NCBI RefSeq assembly: GCF_042658685.1
Contig: NZ_JBHSQY010000001.1
From: Macrococcoides bohemicum
GTDB taxonomy: Bacteria > Bacillota > Bacilli > Staphylococcales > Staphylococcaceae
Reading direction: 5' to 3' (one strand)
Length of the DNA: 64,000 bases
The notes beneath the pieces were generated by a model. The model was not told the DNA's origin. It was given only the letters and a program-made list of their open reading frames with translations, and searched no databases. Below, piece after piece: positions 45,337-53,698 of the stretch. How positions within the stretch are numbered: the first letter of the stretch is position 1; each line of letters begins with the position of its first letter. The position numbers were made by a program, and so were the translations under genes.

Positions 45337-45430
45337 GTTCTCACCTCCTTTACACTATATATATCGAAAAAAGATTATTAGATAGACACACATTTTTTAG
45401 TTCTATATAATGTGTTTAGAGGTGAACGAC

Positions 45431-45928
45431 ATGAATGACTGGTTTATGATATTTATTTTTTTATGGACAGTATTCTTTATTTCTATGCTGGCAATCGGTG
45501 GTTTCTTTATGTTCCGTAAATTTTTAAAGCGTATGCCCAAAGAAGATGGTAAAAGCGAGCTTGACTGGCAGGATTATTACATCAACAAAGCATTACCTTT
45601 ATGGAGAGATGATGCTAAAAGCTTACTCAATGAACTGGTGTCTCCTGTACCGGAACTATTTCGTGATGTTGCAAAAGAACGCATCGCTGGACGCATTTCA
45701 AAAATTGCGCTGGATGAACAAGCCGATAGTATTGAACTCGATCATATATTACGCGGATACATCATTGCTACACCTAAACGTGATCACCCTTTTATGAAAA
45801 AGAAACTCAATCAATTAGGAATCGATTATACGCCTTACGAAGACTACTTTAAGTATGCAGATGATGAAAAACAAAAATTCTCTATATTTGATCATTCAGA
45901 AATAGTAAAAACTGAAAAACAAAAATAA
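45431..45928 (+). CDS. DUF2621 membrane-anchored protein (YneK-like)
   Basis: A 165-residue protein from ATG 45431 (GAGGTG upstream). One N-terminal membrane segment (WFMIFIFLWTVFFISMLAIGG) is followed by a soluble domain with LDWQDYYINKALPLWRDDAK and LDHILRGYIIATPKRDHPFM, matching B. subtilis YneK (DUF2621). It converges on the ccdA-ccdC pair; in Bacillus these genes are neighbours too, hinting at a shared redox or cytochrome role. Confidence 0.8.
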   Translation: MNDWFMIFIFLWTVFFISMLAIGGFFMFRKFLKRMPKEDGKSELDWQDYYINKALPLWRDDAKSLLNELVSPVPELFRDVAKERIAGRISKIALDEQADSIELDHILRGYIIATPKRDHPFMKKKLNQLGIDYTPYEDYFKYADDEKQKFSIFDHSEIVKTEKQK

Positions 45929-45960
45929 GCCGAGCAGTGAAAATTCACTACCCGGCTTTA
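45926..45960. terminator. Imperfect bidirectional terminator
   Basis: AAGCCG...CAGTGAA / TTCACT...CGGCTT with a T-run, between the convergent DUF2621 and ccdC-like genes. Confidence 0.65.
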
Positions 45961-45967
45961 TTTTTTG

Positions 45968-46435
45968 TCAATCTTTAATTAAAGCACGTTCTAACTTTTT
46001 ATACTTAAAATACATTGCAATTCGCCAAGGTACTATCATACTAAATGCCAGTAAGAAGAACATACCAGCTAATTCACCTGGATGAATCGTACTGCTTAAG
46101 TAAAATTTCATCACACTTCGAATAATTAATAGAGAAATTAAAATTAGCGGAAATAACTTCGAACGTTTCATATAGATTAAATTATCTTTAACAACAAAGT
46201 TAGAAGTGTAGATTAAGAATATCGAAAAGAACATTCCGACTACAACCGCTTCTAATATTTCCATCGGTGTCAATCTAAAGTATGGTACTACATACATCAA
46301 TGCTCCCGTAGACATAAAAAAAGGTGGAAGAATAATCTTCTTTACATTTGTGGGATAATTTTGAGCCTTCATTCTAACGATAATAACTGCGGTACCCATA
46401 AATAATGCTACGAGCATCGAAATTACAAAATACAT
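45968..46435 (-). CDS. ccdC: CcdC/YneJ-like membrane protein
   Basis: About 155 residues from ATG 46435, six bases after GAAGG; an ATG two codons earlier abuts that site. It has four to five membrane segments (YFVISMLVALFMGTAVIIV...MSTGALMYVVPYFRLTP...LAGMFFLLAFSMIVPW), fitting CcdC/YneJ. It starts a few bases after ccdA ends and is probably co-transcribed. B. subtilis CcdC lies in the ccdA locus but is not essential for cytochrome c assembly. Confidence 0.8.
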   Translation of the reverse strand: MYFVISMLVALFMGTAVIIVRMKAQNYPTNVKKIILPPFFMSTGALMYVVPYFRLTPMEILEAVVVGMFFSIFLIYTSNFVVKDNLIYMKRSKLFPLILISLLIIRSVMKFYLSSTIHPGELAGMFFLLAFSMIVPWRIAMYFKYKKLERALIKD

Positions 46436-46449
46436 ATCCATCCTTCTTT

Positions 46450-47124
46450 CTAACTAAAAAATTGGGTGATTGCTGTTAACTTATCAAAGAATAATAACAA
46501 TCCCATAATAATCATCATTACCCCACCAATTTTAGTGATTGTCTGACTATATTTGTTTAATATATTAATTTTTGTGATAAAGAATGTCAATAAGAAAAAT
46601 GGAATACAAAATCCAAGAACATAGGCAATCATATAAATAAGCGCTAACGATTGATTGACAGCTGCCATAGAAAAGATTGTTCCGATAATAGGTCCCATAC
46701 ATGGTGTCCAGCCTGCTGCAAATGCAATCCCTATCAGTAACGTTCCGATAAAGCCACTAGGTCTATTCTTAAATTCAAATTTGCGATCTTTCATTAAAAA
46801 CTGTGGATTGAATATACCAAGTACCACTAATCCAAATATTATACATAGCAGACCACCTACCATACGTATCGTATTATCATACGACTGCAGAATATCTGAA
46901 ACAAAACCTAAACCTACGCCTAAAGAAATATAGACGATAGAAAAACCAATTAAAAAGAATACCGTATGTAACAAAGCTTTTTTATCCATTTTATTATCTT
47001 TTAGATCATTATAACTTACACCAGTAATATAAGATAAAAATGCAGGATAAATCGGCAGTACGCACGGTGAAATAAAACTAAGTATACCTGCGCCGAAAGC
47101 AACGGCAATCGTAATGTCCCCCAT
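46450..47124 (-). CDS. ccdA: Cytochrome c biogenesis protein CcdA
   Basis: A 224-residue membrane protein with six segments, read from ATG 47124 behind GGAGG. The two redox cysteines are in ISPCVLPIYPA and GWTPCMGPIIG, each at a proline-containing segment as in CcdA/DsbD. It carries reducing power across the membrane to extracytoplasmic thiols. It is followed by the CcdC-like gene. A second, fragmentary ccdA copy lies at 60513-60662. Confidence 0.92.
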   Translation of the reverse strand: MGDITIAVAFGAGILSFISPCVLPIYPAFLSYITGVSYNDLKDNKMDKKALLHTVFFLIGFSIVYISLGVGLGFVSDILQSYDNTIRMVGGLLCIIFGLVVLGIFNPQFLMKDRKFEFKNRPSGFIGTLLIGIAFAAGWTPCMGPIIGTIFSMAAVNQSLALIYMIAYVLGFCIPFFLLTFFITKINILNKYSQTITKIGGVMMIIMGLLLFFDKLTAITQFFS

Positions 47125-47321
47125 AATCAACCTCCATTCTCAATCATTTTATCAAATATTAGGGCAACTTATAGCCAAGATTTTGAACGAAATGTGACAT
47201 TCATAGAATCTCGAGTCAATTTAATTAATATTTCTCACACAATACACATTAAACAATCATAAGATTATCGTGTTCAAATTAAGAATAAAATGATATATTT
47301 ACATTAACAGGAGGACTTGCT

Positions 47322-48086
47322 ATGAAAAATAAATATCTCTTATTATCGATGACTTCACTTTTATCGGTATCCTTGTTAGCTGCGTGTGGAAACGATGCAC
47401 GTGATGAATCAGAAGTCAATAAAGCAAAAGTTGCATTTGAAACAAAAGAAAAAGAATCTATTGACGAAGAAAAAAAGGTAACAGATAAAAATAAAGCTAA
47501 AGCTGCACTTGAAAAAATTAAAGCCGCGAAAGAACGCGGTAAAAATAAAAAGAAAAATAGTAAAAATGATATTGAAGAAGCAGATAATAAAGATACTGCA
47601 TCTAGTGATTCATCTGAGGAAACACAATCAGAAAATAATGATAAAGCTGAAAAAGCTTCTTCTGAAGATAAAAACGATTTGAAAAGCGAAACTACTAAAT
47701 CTTTTTCTACGAAATCGACTTCATCAAATAGTTCAACATCATCAAGCAATTCATCTGGCCCTAATACAAGTTCAAACACAACAACATCTCGACCAGCAAC
47801 AAGTACGTATCAACCAGCAGCAAGTACGTATCAACCATCAGTGACACAACCTGCAACACAATCACCAACGACAAGACCATCAACATCGACAACGGTTATA
47901 CGATCAACAACACCGACAACTACAGCATCAACAACGACGCGTCCAACAACACCAACTACTACACCGAGACCAACTCAAACACCGACGACTCCACCTGCCA
48001 CAACAGAACCTGCAACAACACAACCTGCAACACCTGAGCCACCACCATCTCATGATGGTTTTACCGAACCAATGCCGGGTCAATAA
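47322..48086 (+). CDS. Lipoprotein with Thr/Pro-rich tail
   Basis: A 254-residue predicted lipoprotein: signal MKNKYLLLSMTSLLSVSL with lipobox LAAC (Cys22), a Lys/Glu-rich probable coiled coil (residues 35-95), an acidic Ser-rich linker, and a long Thr/Pro-rich tail from about residue 155. The tail includes a tandem STYQPA unit. There is no recognisable enzymatic domain. It looks like a surface-exposed spacer or wall-interacting protein. It is a single gene with a good AGGAGG site. Confidence 0.75.
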   Translation: MKNKYLLLSMTSLLSVSLLAACGNDARDESEVNKAKVAFETKEKESIDEEKKVTDKNKAKAALEKIKAAKERGKNKKKNSKNDIEEADNKDTASSDSSEETQSENNDKAEKASSEDKNDLKSETTKSFSTKSTSSNSSTSSSNSSGPNTSSNTTTSRPATSTYQPAASTYQPSVTQPATQSPTTRPSTSTTVIRSTTPTTTASTTTRPTTPTTTPRPTQTPTTPPATTEPATTQPATPEPPPSHDGFTEPMPGQ

Positions 48087-48087
48087 T

Positions 48088-48118
48088 AAAAAGCATGAGG
48101 AAATCCTCATGCTTTTTT
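48088..48118 (+). terminator. Terminator of the Thr/Pro-rich lipoprotein gene
   Basis: Hairpin AAAAGCATGAGG-AAAT-CCTCATGCTTTT with a T-run. Confidence 0.85.
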
Positions 48119-48143
48119 GACTGTAAAATAAATTACTGTCTTA

Positions 48144-48374
48144 CTATTTTAAATTTTGATTCATATTGCGGTTCATCATTTGCATCATTTGGTTAATTTT
48201 CTTTTGTGAAGGTTTTTGACCCATTTGCATCATCATCATGCGTAACATTTCTTCATTGATTGGTGGATTTTTCTTTAAGTAATCCATCATGTATTTACGT
48301 GCTAAGAAGAAACCACCAGCTGCACCTGCTGCTAATGCTAAAATAATTAATAATATCCAAATCCAAGTATCCAT
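48144..48374 (-). CDS. UPF0154 (YneF-like) membrane protein
   Basis: A 76-residue protein with one N-terminal membrane helix (WIWILLIILALAAGAAGGFF) and a Met/Gln-rich cytosolic part (NPPINEEMLRMMMMQMGQKP), matching UPF0154/YneF. The function is unknown. It lies next to tkt, as in Bacillus and staphylococci. Confidence 0.88.
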   Translation of the reverse strand: MDTWIWILLIILALAAGAAGGFFLARKYMMDYLKKNPPINEEMLRMMMMQMGQKPSQKKINQMMQMMNRNMNQNLK

Positions 48375-48451
48375 TCACTTCACCCACTTTCTCATTCTTT
48401 TAAAAGTTTACTAGATTAAAGTCTATTTTTCAATAGTTATTTATAATGAAT

Positions 48452-48481
48452 AAAGAAGACTGAACTGCTTCAGCCTTCTTT
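48452..48481 (-). terminator. Terminator of tkt
   Basis: Hairpin AAAGAAG.CTGAA-CTGC-TTCAG.CTTCTTT followed by T-rich sequence on the minus strand. Confidence 0.75.
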
Positions 48482-48498
48482 ATCTTCTAATCTTTATA

Positions 48499-50481
48499 TT
48501 ATAAGTCTAGAATTTCTCTAACAACGTTATCTACTGTAAATCCGTATTTCTCCATTACGAGTTCTCCTGGAGCACTTGCACCAAATTTATCTATACCAAT
48601 TACTTTACCATCTAACCCAACATATTTATACCATGCAGCAGTGGCACCCATTTCAATTGCAACACGTTTCGTTAAATGTCTTGGCATTACTTCTTCTTTA
48701 TAGTTATCATCCTGCAGATCAAATACACGTGTATTCGGTACTGAAACAACTTGTACACCTTTACCTTGTAGTTCTAGTGCTTTTGCTGCTTCAACAGCAA
48801 GTCCAACTTCTGAACCTGTCGCAATCAGTAAATATTCAGGTCTCTCTGATTGATAAACAACATAAGCACCTTTACGAACACCTTCTTCTAATACATCTTC
48901 AGATACATCTGTAACGGCTAGGTTCTGACGTGTTAATACTAACGCTGTAGGTACATCTTTTGATTCCAATGCAATCTTCCATGCGATGCGTGATTCATTA
49001 CCATCTGCAGGGCGAATCACATTTAAGTTAGGTATTGCTCGTAGTCCAGCTAATTGTTCAATTGGTTCATGTGTAGGACCATCTTCACCAACTGCAATGG
49101 AATCATGTGTAAATACATATGTTACAGGCAATCCCATTAATGCTGATAATCTAATAGCTGGTTTTAAATAGTCACTAAAGACGAAGAATGTCGCGCCGTA
49201 TACTTTTAATCCACCGTGAGTAGCCATTCCGTTTAAAGCAGCACCCATTGCAAATTCTCTAACACCGAACCAAATATTTTTACCTTCTGGAGATTCTGCT
49301 GAGAAATCTGCTGTATCCTTAACATTCGATTTATTTGATGATGCTAAGTCTGCAGACCCACCAAAAAATGATGGTACTGTTTTAGCGATTGCTTGAATCA
49401 TATCACCAGAAGTACTTCTTGTAGCAGCAGATTTACCTATTTCATATTTTGGCAATTCTGTATCATAACCTTCTGGAAGTTCACCTTTAATCGCTAACTC
49501 TAATTGAGCTGCAAGTTCTGGTTGCTTTTCTTTATATTCAGCAAATTTTTTATTCCATGCATCCTCAGCTTCATTTGCACGTTTTAACATCGTTTCATTA
49601 AAGATGTCATATACAAATTGTGGTACTTCAAATTTTAAGTTTGCATCTAATCCATATGTTTCAAATGCTAAAATTCTCTCTTCATTACCAAGTGGCGCAC
49701 CATGCACACCATTTGTTCCCTGACGGTTTGGTGAACCATATCCGATGATTGTCTTAACTTCAATAATTGAAGGTTTGTCTGAAGATTTTGCTTGTGTAAT
49801 AGCTTTATCAATCGCTTCACAGTCATTACCGTCTTCAACTAAGATATGCTCCCAGCCATAAGCTTCAAAGCGACCTTTTACATCTTCAGAAAATGCTTTG
49901 TCAAGATCTCCATCTAAAGAAATGTCATTTGAATCGTATAAAGCAATCAGTTTATTTAATTTAAGATGACCTGCTAAACTGGCAGCTTCATGCGAAATAC
50001 CTTCCATTAAATCTCCATCTGAAACTAATGCATACGTATAATGATCCACGATGTCAATATCTTTGTTATACGTAGCAGCTAAATGCTTCTCTGCCATCGC
50101 AAAACCAACACTCATCGCAAAACCTTGTCCTAATGGTCCAGTTGTAATTTCCACACCTTCAGTATGACGGAATTCCGGATGACCTGGTGTTTTAGAATCC
50201 CATTGTCTAAAGTTTTTCAGTTCCTCTAGTGCTAATCCACCTGAAACATGCAATAAAGAATATAGTAAGGCAGAGCCATGACCAGCAGAAAGTATAAATC
50301 TATCTCTATTAAAGAAATGCGTTGCGCTTGGATTAAAGTTCAGATGACGCGTCCATAATGTATAAGCAAATGGAGCAGCCCCCATCGGTAAACCAGGGTG
50401 ACCAGAATTAGCAGCCTCAATCTGATCGATACTTAATGCTCTAATCGTGTCAATTGCAAGTTGATCTTCTTTTGAAAACAT
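48499..50481 (-). CDS. tkt: Transketolase
   Basis: A 660-residue thiamine-diphosphate enzyme of the pentose phosphate pathway. The N-terminal part has SGHPGLPMGAAPFAYTLW and GPLGQGFAMSVGFAMAEK, the TPP motif GDGD-like segment is VSDGDLMEGISHEAASLAGH, and the middle has REFAMGAALNGMATHGG and VFTHDSIAVGEDGPTHEPIEQ. It is complete and ends in VREILDL. It follows the lexA-sosA-DUF896 group, as in S. aureus. Confidence 0.96.
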   Translation of the reverse strand: MFSKEDQLAIDTIRALSIDQIEAANSGHPGLPMGAAPFAYTLWTRHLNFNPSATHFFNRDRFILSAGHGSALLYSLLHVSGGLALEELKNFRQWDSKTPGHPEFRHTEGVEITTGPLGQGFAMSVGFAMAEKHLAATYNKDIDIVDHYTYALVSDGDLMEGISHEAASLAGHLKLNKLIALYDSNDISLDGDLDKAFSEDVKGRFEAYGWEHILVEDGNDCEAIDKAITQAKSSDKPSIIEVKTIIGYGSPNRQGTNGVHGAPLGNEERILAFETYGLDANLKFEVPQFVYDIFNETMLKRANEAEDAWNKKFAEYKEKQPELAAQLELAIKGELPEGYDTELPKYEIGKSAATRSTSGDMIQAIAKTVPSFFGGSADLASSNKSNVKDTADFSAESPEGKNIWFGVREFAMGAALNGMATHGGLKVYGATFFVFSDYLKPAIRLSALMGLPVTYVFTHDSIAVGEDGPTHEPIEQLAGLRAIPNLNVIRPADGNESRIAWKIALESKDVPTALVLTRQNLAVTDVSEDVLEEGVRKGAYVVYQSERPEYLLIATGSEVGLAVEAAKALELQGKGVQVVSVPNTRVFDLQDDNYKEEVMPRHLTKRVAIEMGATAAWYKYVGLDGKVIGIDKFGASAPGELVMEKYGFTVDNVVREILDL

Positions 50482-50557
50482 ATTTATTTCTCCTTTATTA
50501 TGTATTTTATATTATTTAATATACTGCTTAATTATTGTTAACTCAATTTCTTGATTT

Positions 50558-50794
50558 TTAATCTCTTAAATTATTGTTTCTTTGAATTACTTTCACTTTC
50601 TCAGGCGTAACATCGTTGCCTTCAGGATCGATTACCTTTGCGTTCTCTATCGTTTTCTGGAAGCTATTTCGAAAAGTCTGAAGATATTCTTTACGTAATA
50701 ACGTTTGCTCTCTGCCTTCTTCTTCAGTTAAACCTTCATTCTTCTTTTTTCGTGCCAATTTATTTATTCTATTCATTTTTTCTTGTTCTAACAT
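50558..50794 (-). CDS. DUF896 (YnzC/SosA-operon) protein
   Basis: A 78-residue DUF896 protein from ATG 50794, eight bases after AAGGA; the six-codon longer version lacks a ribosome site. Helical, with MNRINKLARKKKNEGLTEEE and the LLRKEYLQTFR helix. In B. subtilis YnzC belongs to the lexA-linked yneA operon, and the same order is kept here, so SOS induction is likely, although a hairpin (50829-50860) separates it from sosA. Confidence 0.85.
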   Translation of the reverse strand: MLEQEKMNRINKLARKKKNEGLTEEEGREQTLLRKEYLQTFRNSFQKTIENAKVIDPEGNDVTPEKVKVIQRNNNLRD

Positions 50795-50828
50795 ATCCTC
50801 ATTCCTTTCCATTTAAAGATACCAAAAA

Positions 50829-50860
50829 AAGCGCGTGAAACCAACTGGTCACACTCGCTT
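50829..50860 (-). terminator. Hairpin between sosA and the DUF896 gene
   Basis: Imperfect AAGCGAGTG...CACGCGCTT stem followed on the minus strand by seven T's. Confidence 0.65.
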
Positions 50861-50882
50861 AAGTAAAAAATTATATGTACAT

Positions 50883-51104
50883 TTAATTTACAACACCTAA
50901 AACCTCTCCATTTTGCACTGGATCATGTATCGTTTGTTCTGTATCATTACGAACATCTTTTTGTTCGCTTATTTGTTCTGTAATACCTGGTGAAGTCTGT
51001 TCATAAATATAATGAGATTGCGTCATATATAAAAGGCCGAAGACTGTAATTACAATAAATAATAGTAAATACATCATAAATTCCTTTGAAATAGTAACTG
51101 TCAT
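50883..51104 (-). CDS. sosA: SosA-like SOS cell-division inhibitor
   Basis: A 73-residue protein with a short N-terminus, one membrane helix (MMYLLLFIVITVFGLLYMT) and a polar extracellular tail ending NGEVLGVVN. Size, topology, and position divergent from lexA with shared SOS boxes match staphylococcal SosA, which blocks division after DNA damage (functional counterpart of YneA/SulA). The sequence itself is short and divergent, so the name rests largely on context. The start has AGGAGG. Confidence 0.8.
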   Translation of the reverse strand: MTVTISKEFMMYLLLFIVITVFGLLYMTQSHYIYEQTSPGITEQISEQKDVRNDTEQTIHDPVQNGEVLGVVN

Positions 51105-51118
51105 AGTTAATTCCTCCT

Positions 51119-51216
51119 AGAACATTTGTTTGTATTTATACAATAACAGAACGTTTGTTCTATGTCAATAAAAACACGAACAAATGTTTGTTACATGCGA
51201 ACGTATATGCTATAAT
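51119..51216. promoter_or_regulatory. Shared LexA-controlled promoter region with three to four SOS boxes
   Basis: GAACATTTGTTT (51120-51131), GAACGTTTGTTC (51149-51160) and CGAACAAATGTTTG (51177-51190) match the Gram-positive SOS box CGAACATATGTTCG. CGAACGTATATGCT (51198-51211) is a degenerate fourth. The lexA promoter is TTGTTA, 18 bases, TATAAT (51187-51216), overlapping the third box. Confidence 0.85.
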
Positions 51217-51249
51217 ACAAATAACACCAATGCTAAGGAGTGTTTATAA

Positions 51250-51867
51250 ATGAGAGAACTAACTAAAAGGCAAGAAGAAATATATGAATATTTGAAACAT
51301 GTTGTATCAACTAAAGGATATCCACCTAGTGTTCGAGAGATTGGAGAAGCGGTAGGTTTGGCTTCATCTTCAACAGTTCATGGACATCTTTCTCGATTAG
51401 AAGAAAAAGGATATATTAAAAGAGACCCAACTAAGCCACGAGCGATAGAAATTGTACAGGATGAAACGCCTGCTGATTATTCAGAAACAATTCATGTTCC
51501 GGTTATCGGTAAAGTAACTGCAGGTGTTCCTATTACTGCGATAGAGAACGTGGAAGAATATTTTCCCTTACCTGCTCACTTTACAAGTAGTCATAATAGT
51601 GACATCTTTATTTTAGATGTTGTAGGTGAAAGTATGATAGAAGCCGGCATATATGATAAAGATAAAGTGATTGTTAGAAGACAGTCTATTGCAGAGAACG
51701 GCGATATTATTGTGGCTATGACTGAAGAAGACGAAGCAACTGTTAAAAGATTCTATAAAGAAAATAATCGTTATCGATTACAACCAGAAAATAGTTCTAT
51801 GGATCCAATCTATTTAGATTCTGTAACTGTTTTAGGAAAAGTAGTTGGATTGTTTAGAGAATTTTAA
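51250..51867 (+). CDS. lexA: SOS repressor LexA
   Basis: A 205-residue LexA. The winged helix (RQEEIYEYLKHVVSTKGYPP...GLASSSTVHGHLSRLEEKGY) is followed by the self-cleavage site Ala91-Gly92 and the Ser128/Lys166 dyad (VGESMIEAG, EATVKRF). It represses sosA, its own gene and other SOS genes, and is inactivated by RecA-stimulated autocleavage. The start lies behind AAGGAG. Confidence 0.97.
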   Translation: MRELTKRQEEIYEYLKHVVSTKGYPPSVREIGEAVGLASSSTVHGHLSRLEEKGYIKRDPTKPRAIEIVQDETPADYSETIHVPVIGKVTAGVPITAIENVEEYFPLPAHFTSSHNSDIFILDVVGESMIEAGIYDKDKVIVRRQSIAENGDIIVAMTEEDEATVKRFYKENNRYRLQPENSSMDPIYLDSVTVLGKVVGLFREF

Positions 51868-51909
51868 AAAACTAAGAGCGAATGACTATAGTCATTCGCT
51901 CTTAGTTTT
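51868..51909. terminator. Terminator of lexA
   Basis: Perfect 42-base palindrome centred on GACTATAGTC, with T's at the end. Confidence 0.85.
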
Positions 51910-51953
51910 GTTTATATTTGTTAAAACATTTGAATAATGATTTTCTATTAAGA

Positions 51954-52022
51954 TTACTTACGTCCAATGATTTCTTTTACTTGTTCTAATATGTCTTTAT
52001 GTTCTTTTGCTTTTGTTTCCAT
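51954..52022 (-). CDS. Candidate 22-residue peptide
   Basis: ATG 52022 follows AAGGGGA with seven bases of spacing, and the frame METKAKEHKDILEQVKEIIG-RK closes at TAA 51954. It is a charged amphipathic helix with no membrane segment. The palindrome at 52049-52064 lies in the likely promoter. I do not recognise it; it could be a small regulatory protein. Confidence 0.4.
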   Translation of the reverse strand: METKAKEHKDILEQVKEIIGRK

Positions 52023-52048
52023 CGTACTATCCCCTTATCTCATTCTTA

Positions 52049-52064
52049 TAATGAATATTCATTA
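52049..52064. promoter_or_regulatory. 16-bp palindrome upstream of the 22-residue ORF
   Basis: TAATGAATATTCATTA, a perfect palindrome of the kind bound by TetR-like regulators, 27 bases before the small start codon. The rest of the 52065-52274 spacer is AT-rich with no other feature. Confidence 0.4.
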
Positions 52065-52274
52065 CAAAAGGTTTACTTAGAAAATATACCCAAAATGAAA
52101 AGAATCAAACATCGATGTATTGCTTTTTTATACAGGAAGTAACAATTTGTATATACTTATCTACTAATATTTCACAACAAATATTAAAAATATACAAATA
52201 TATCACTTTTTCGCTTCAGAAAATTTTATAACTTTCCTCATGCTTGATATAATAAAAGTAAGGAGGCGAATGAC

Positions 52275-52484
52275 ATGCAAAGAAAATTAGCACGTTCTAC
52301 AACTGATAGATACTTAGCTGGCGTTTTAGGTGGTTTTGCTGAATATTTAAACATGGATTCAACACTACTCCGTGTTATCTTTATTCTTGTTTCATTCTTA
52401 ACTGTGCATATCCCAACATTTACAATCTATCTTATTCTTGCACTATTTATGCCAAAAGACGTTGATGTTATTGATCGTTACTGA
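52275..52484 (+). CDS. PspC-domain membrane protein
   Basis: A 69-residue protein consisting of one PspC domain: RSTTDRYLAGVLGGFAEYLN, then STLLRVIFILVSFLT and a second hydrophobic stretch ending ALFMPKDVDV. PspC proteins sense or respond to envelope stress. It is a stand-alone gene with an AAGGAGG site. Confidence 0.9.
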   Translation: MQRKLARSTTDRYLAGVLGGFAEYLNMDSTLLRVIFILVSFLTVHIPTFTIYLILALFMPKDVDVIDRY

Positions 52485-52506
52485 TTAAATATTTATTAAA
52501 TTAAAC

Positions 52507-52547
52507 AAAGCTTAAGACAATGTGTATATTCACATGTCTTAAGCTTT
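52507..52547 (+). terminator. Terminator of the PspC gene
   Basis: AAAGCTTAAGACA / TGTCTTAAGCTTT with a 15-base loop and a T-run. Confidence 0.8.
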
Positions 52548-52570
52548 TATTTTTGTGTTCCTATTGATAT

Positions 52571-52727
52571 TTACTTCCTCTTATTTAATATCGCCACAGC
52601 CCCAAATCCTAATACGAGTAATAATATTGTTAACTTATCATCAATAATCATTAGGCCATAACGACATATGAATAAAATGAAAGCATAAATAAACAAAACG
52701 AGTATCTTGATGTAATAATTAGACATT
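52571..52727 (-). pseudogene. Frameshifted small membrane protein gene
   Basis: ATG 52727 lies behind AGAAGGG and opens MSNYYIKILVLFIYAF, but then leaves its frame at an AAAA run (52680-52683) and stops early. Skipping one base of that run restores a coherent two-helix peptide through LTILLLVLGFGAVAILNKRK to TAA 52571-52573. Either the gene is broken or the sequence has a homopolymer error. Confidence 0.4.
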
Positions 52728-52849
52728 TCAACCCTTCTTTACTATATTATATGTTGTTCATCATACCATCTTTTCATAATTTAATTAACTTTTTGTTTAA
52801 ATAGTAATAATTCCTATTTACAATTATATTGCTTTGCTTTAGTATTGAA

Positions 52850-52864
52850 TCGTAATGATTACGA
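52850..52864. promoter_or_regulatory. Zur box of the ZinT gene
   Basis: TCGTAATGATTACGA, a perfect 7-1-7 palindrome matching the zinc-uptake regulator consensus, 15 bases before the start of the ZinT-like lipoprotein. Confidence 0.8.
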
Positions 52865-52878
52865 AAAGGAGAAATATT

Positions 52879-53655
52879 ATGAAGCTAAGTATGTTAAAAG
52901 GTTTAGGAATCTTATCATTAGGCGTATTATTAGTAGGTTGTCAGGATGCTAACACTGAAAATGATAAAGAGCAAGAACATAAAACTGAGACAACTTCTAA
53001 CTTAACGAATGAGAAAACGACTTCAAAAGAGCATGCACATGATCATGAAAAAGAACAAAGCGAACATGCTCATGATCACGGTCATTCACATGGTGGTCAC
53101 GAAATGACGAAAGAAGAAGAGAATATTTATAAGGGTATATTTAAGGATGAGCAAGTAAAAGATCGTCCATTAACAGATTGGGAAGGTGATTGGCAATCCG
53201 TATACCCTTATTTAAAAGATGGTACTTTAGATGAAGTTTTCGAACATAAAGCAGAAGAGGATGATTCAAAATCAGCTAAGGAATATAAAGCATATTATAC
53301 AACAGGCTATAAGACTGATGTAACACGAATTAACATCGGTGAAAAAGCTATATCATTTTACAAAGGAAAAGAAAAATCGACTGCGGAATACACATACGAT
53401 GGTAAAGAAATTTTAAACTATGAAGCAGGCAACCGCGGTGTACGGTTTATCTTTGAAAAAGTGAGCGGTGATGATGCTGCACCACAATTTATACAATTTA
53501 GCGACCACATTATCGCACCTGAAAAAGCATTACACTATCATATATATATGGGTAATAATCGTGCACAGTTACTAAAAGAAATGGAAAATTGGCCAACATA
53601 TTATCCAAGTGATTTAAAAGGCGAAGAAGTAAAAGAAGAAATGTTAGCTCATTAG
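52879..53655 (+). CDS. ZinT-domain zinc-binding lipoprotein
   Basis: About 258 residues from ATG 52879 (AAAGGAG upstream). A lipoprotein signal (KLSMLKGLGILSLGVLLVGC) precedes a His/Asp-rich metal-binding stretch (HAHDHEKEQSEHAHDHGHSH), then the ZinT domain (LTDWEGDWQSVYPYLKDGTL, TDVTRINIGEKAISFYKG, ALHYHIYMGN). It captures extracellular zinc. In S. aureus the ZinT domain is fused to the C-terminus of AdcA; here it is a separate protein. The Zur box upstream implies induction under zinc starvation. Confidence 0.88.
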   Translation: MKLSMLKGLGILSLGVLLVGCQDANTENDKEQEHKTETTSNLTNEKTTSKEHAHDHEKEQSEHAHDHGHSHGGHEMTKEEENIYKGIFKDEQVKDRPLTDWEGDWQSVYPYLKDGTLDEVFEHKAEEDDSKSAKEYKAYYTTGYKTDVTRINIGEKAISFYKGKEKSTAEYTYDGKEILNYEAGNRGVRFIFEKVSGDDAAPQFIQFSDHIIAPEKALHYHIYMGNNRAQLLKEMENWPTYYPSDLKGEEVKEEMLAH

Positions 53656-53656
53656 T

Positions 53657-53698
53657 AAAAACCAGAAACTTATCATTTTATGATAAGTTCCTGGTTTT
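53657..53698. terminator. Bidirectional terminator after the ZinT gene
   Basis: AAAACCAGAAACTTATCA / TGATAAGTTCCTGGTTTT with T-runs, touching the stop of the convergent small membrane protein gene. Confidence 0.85.

Noticed and set aside
47279..47779. Long minus-strand frame opposite the Thr/Pro-rich lipoprotein
   Set aside because: It is an antisense artefact of the Lys/Glu/Ser-rich codons of the real gene, with no ribosome site.
52049..52064. Palindrome considered as a Zur or SOS box
   Set aside because: TAATGAATATTCATTA lacks the TCGTAAT and GAAC-GTTC half-sites found in the verified boxes of this window.
53022..53101. Repeated CATGATCATG-like units as a possible CRISPR or satellite
   Set aside because: They encode the His/Asp-rich metal-binding stretch of the ZinT lipoprotein; the same occurs at 58140-58200 in the ZnuA-type gene.
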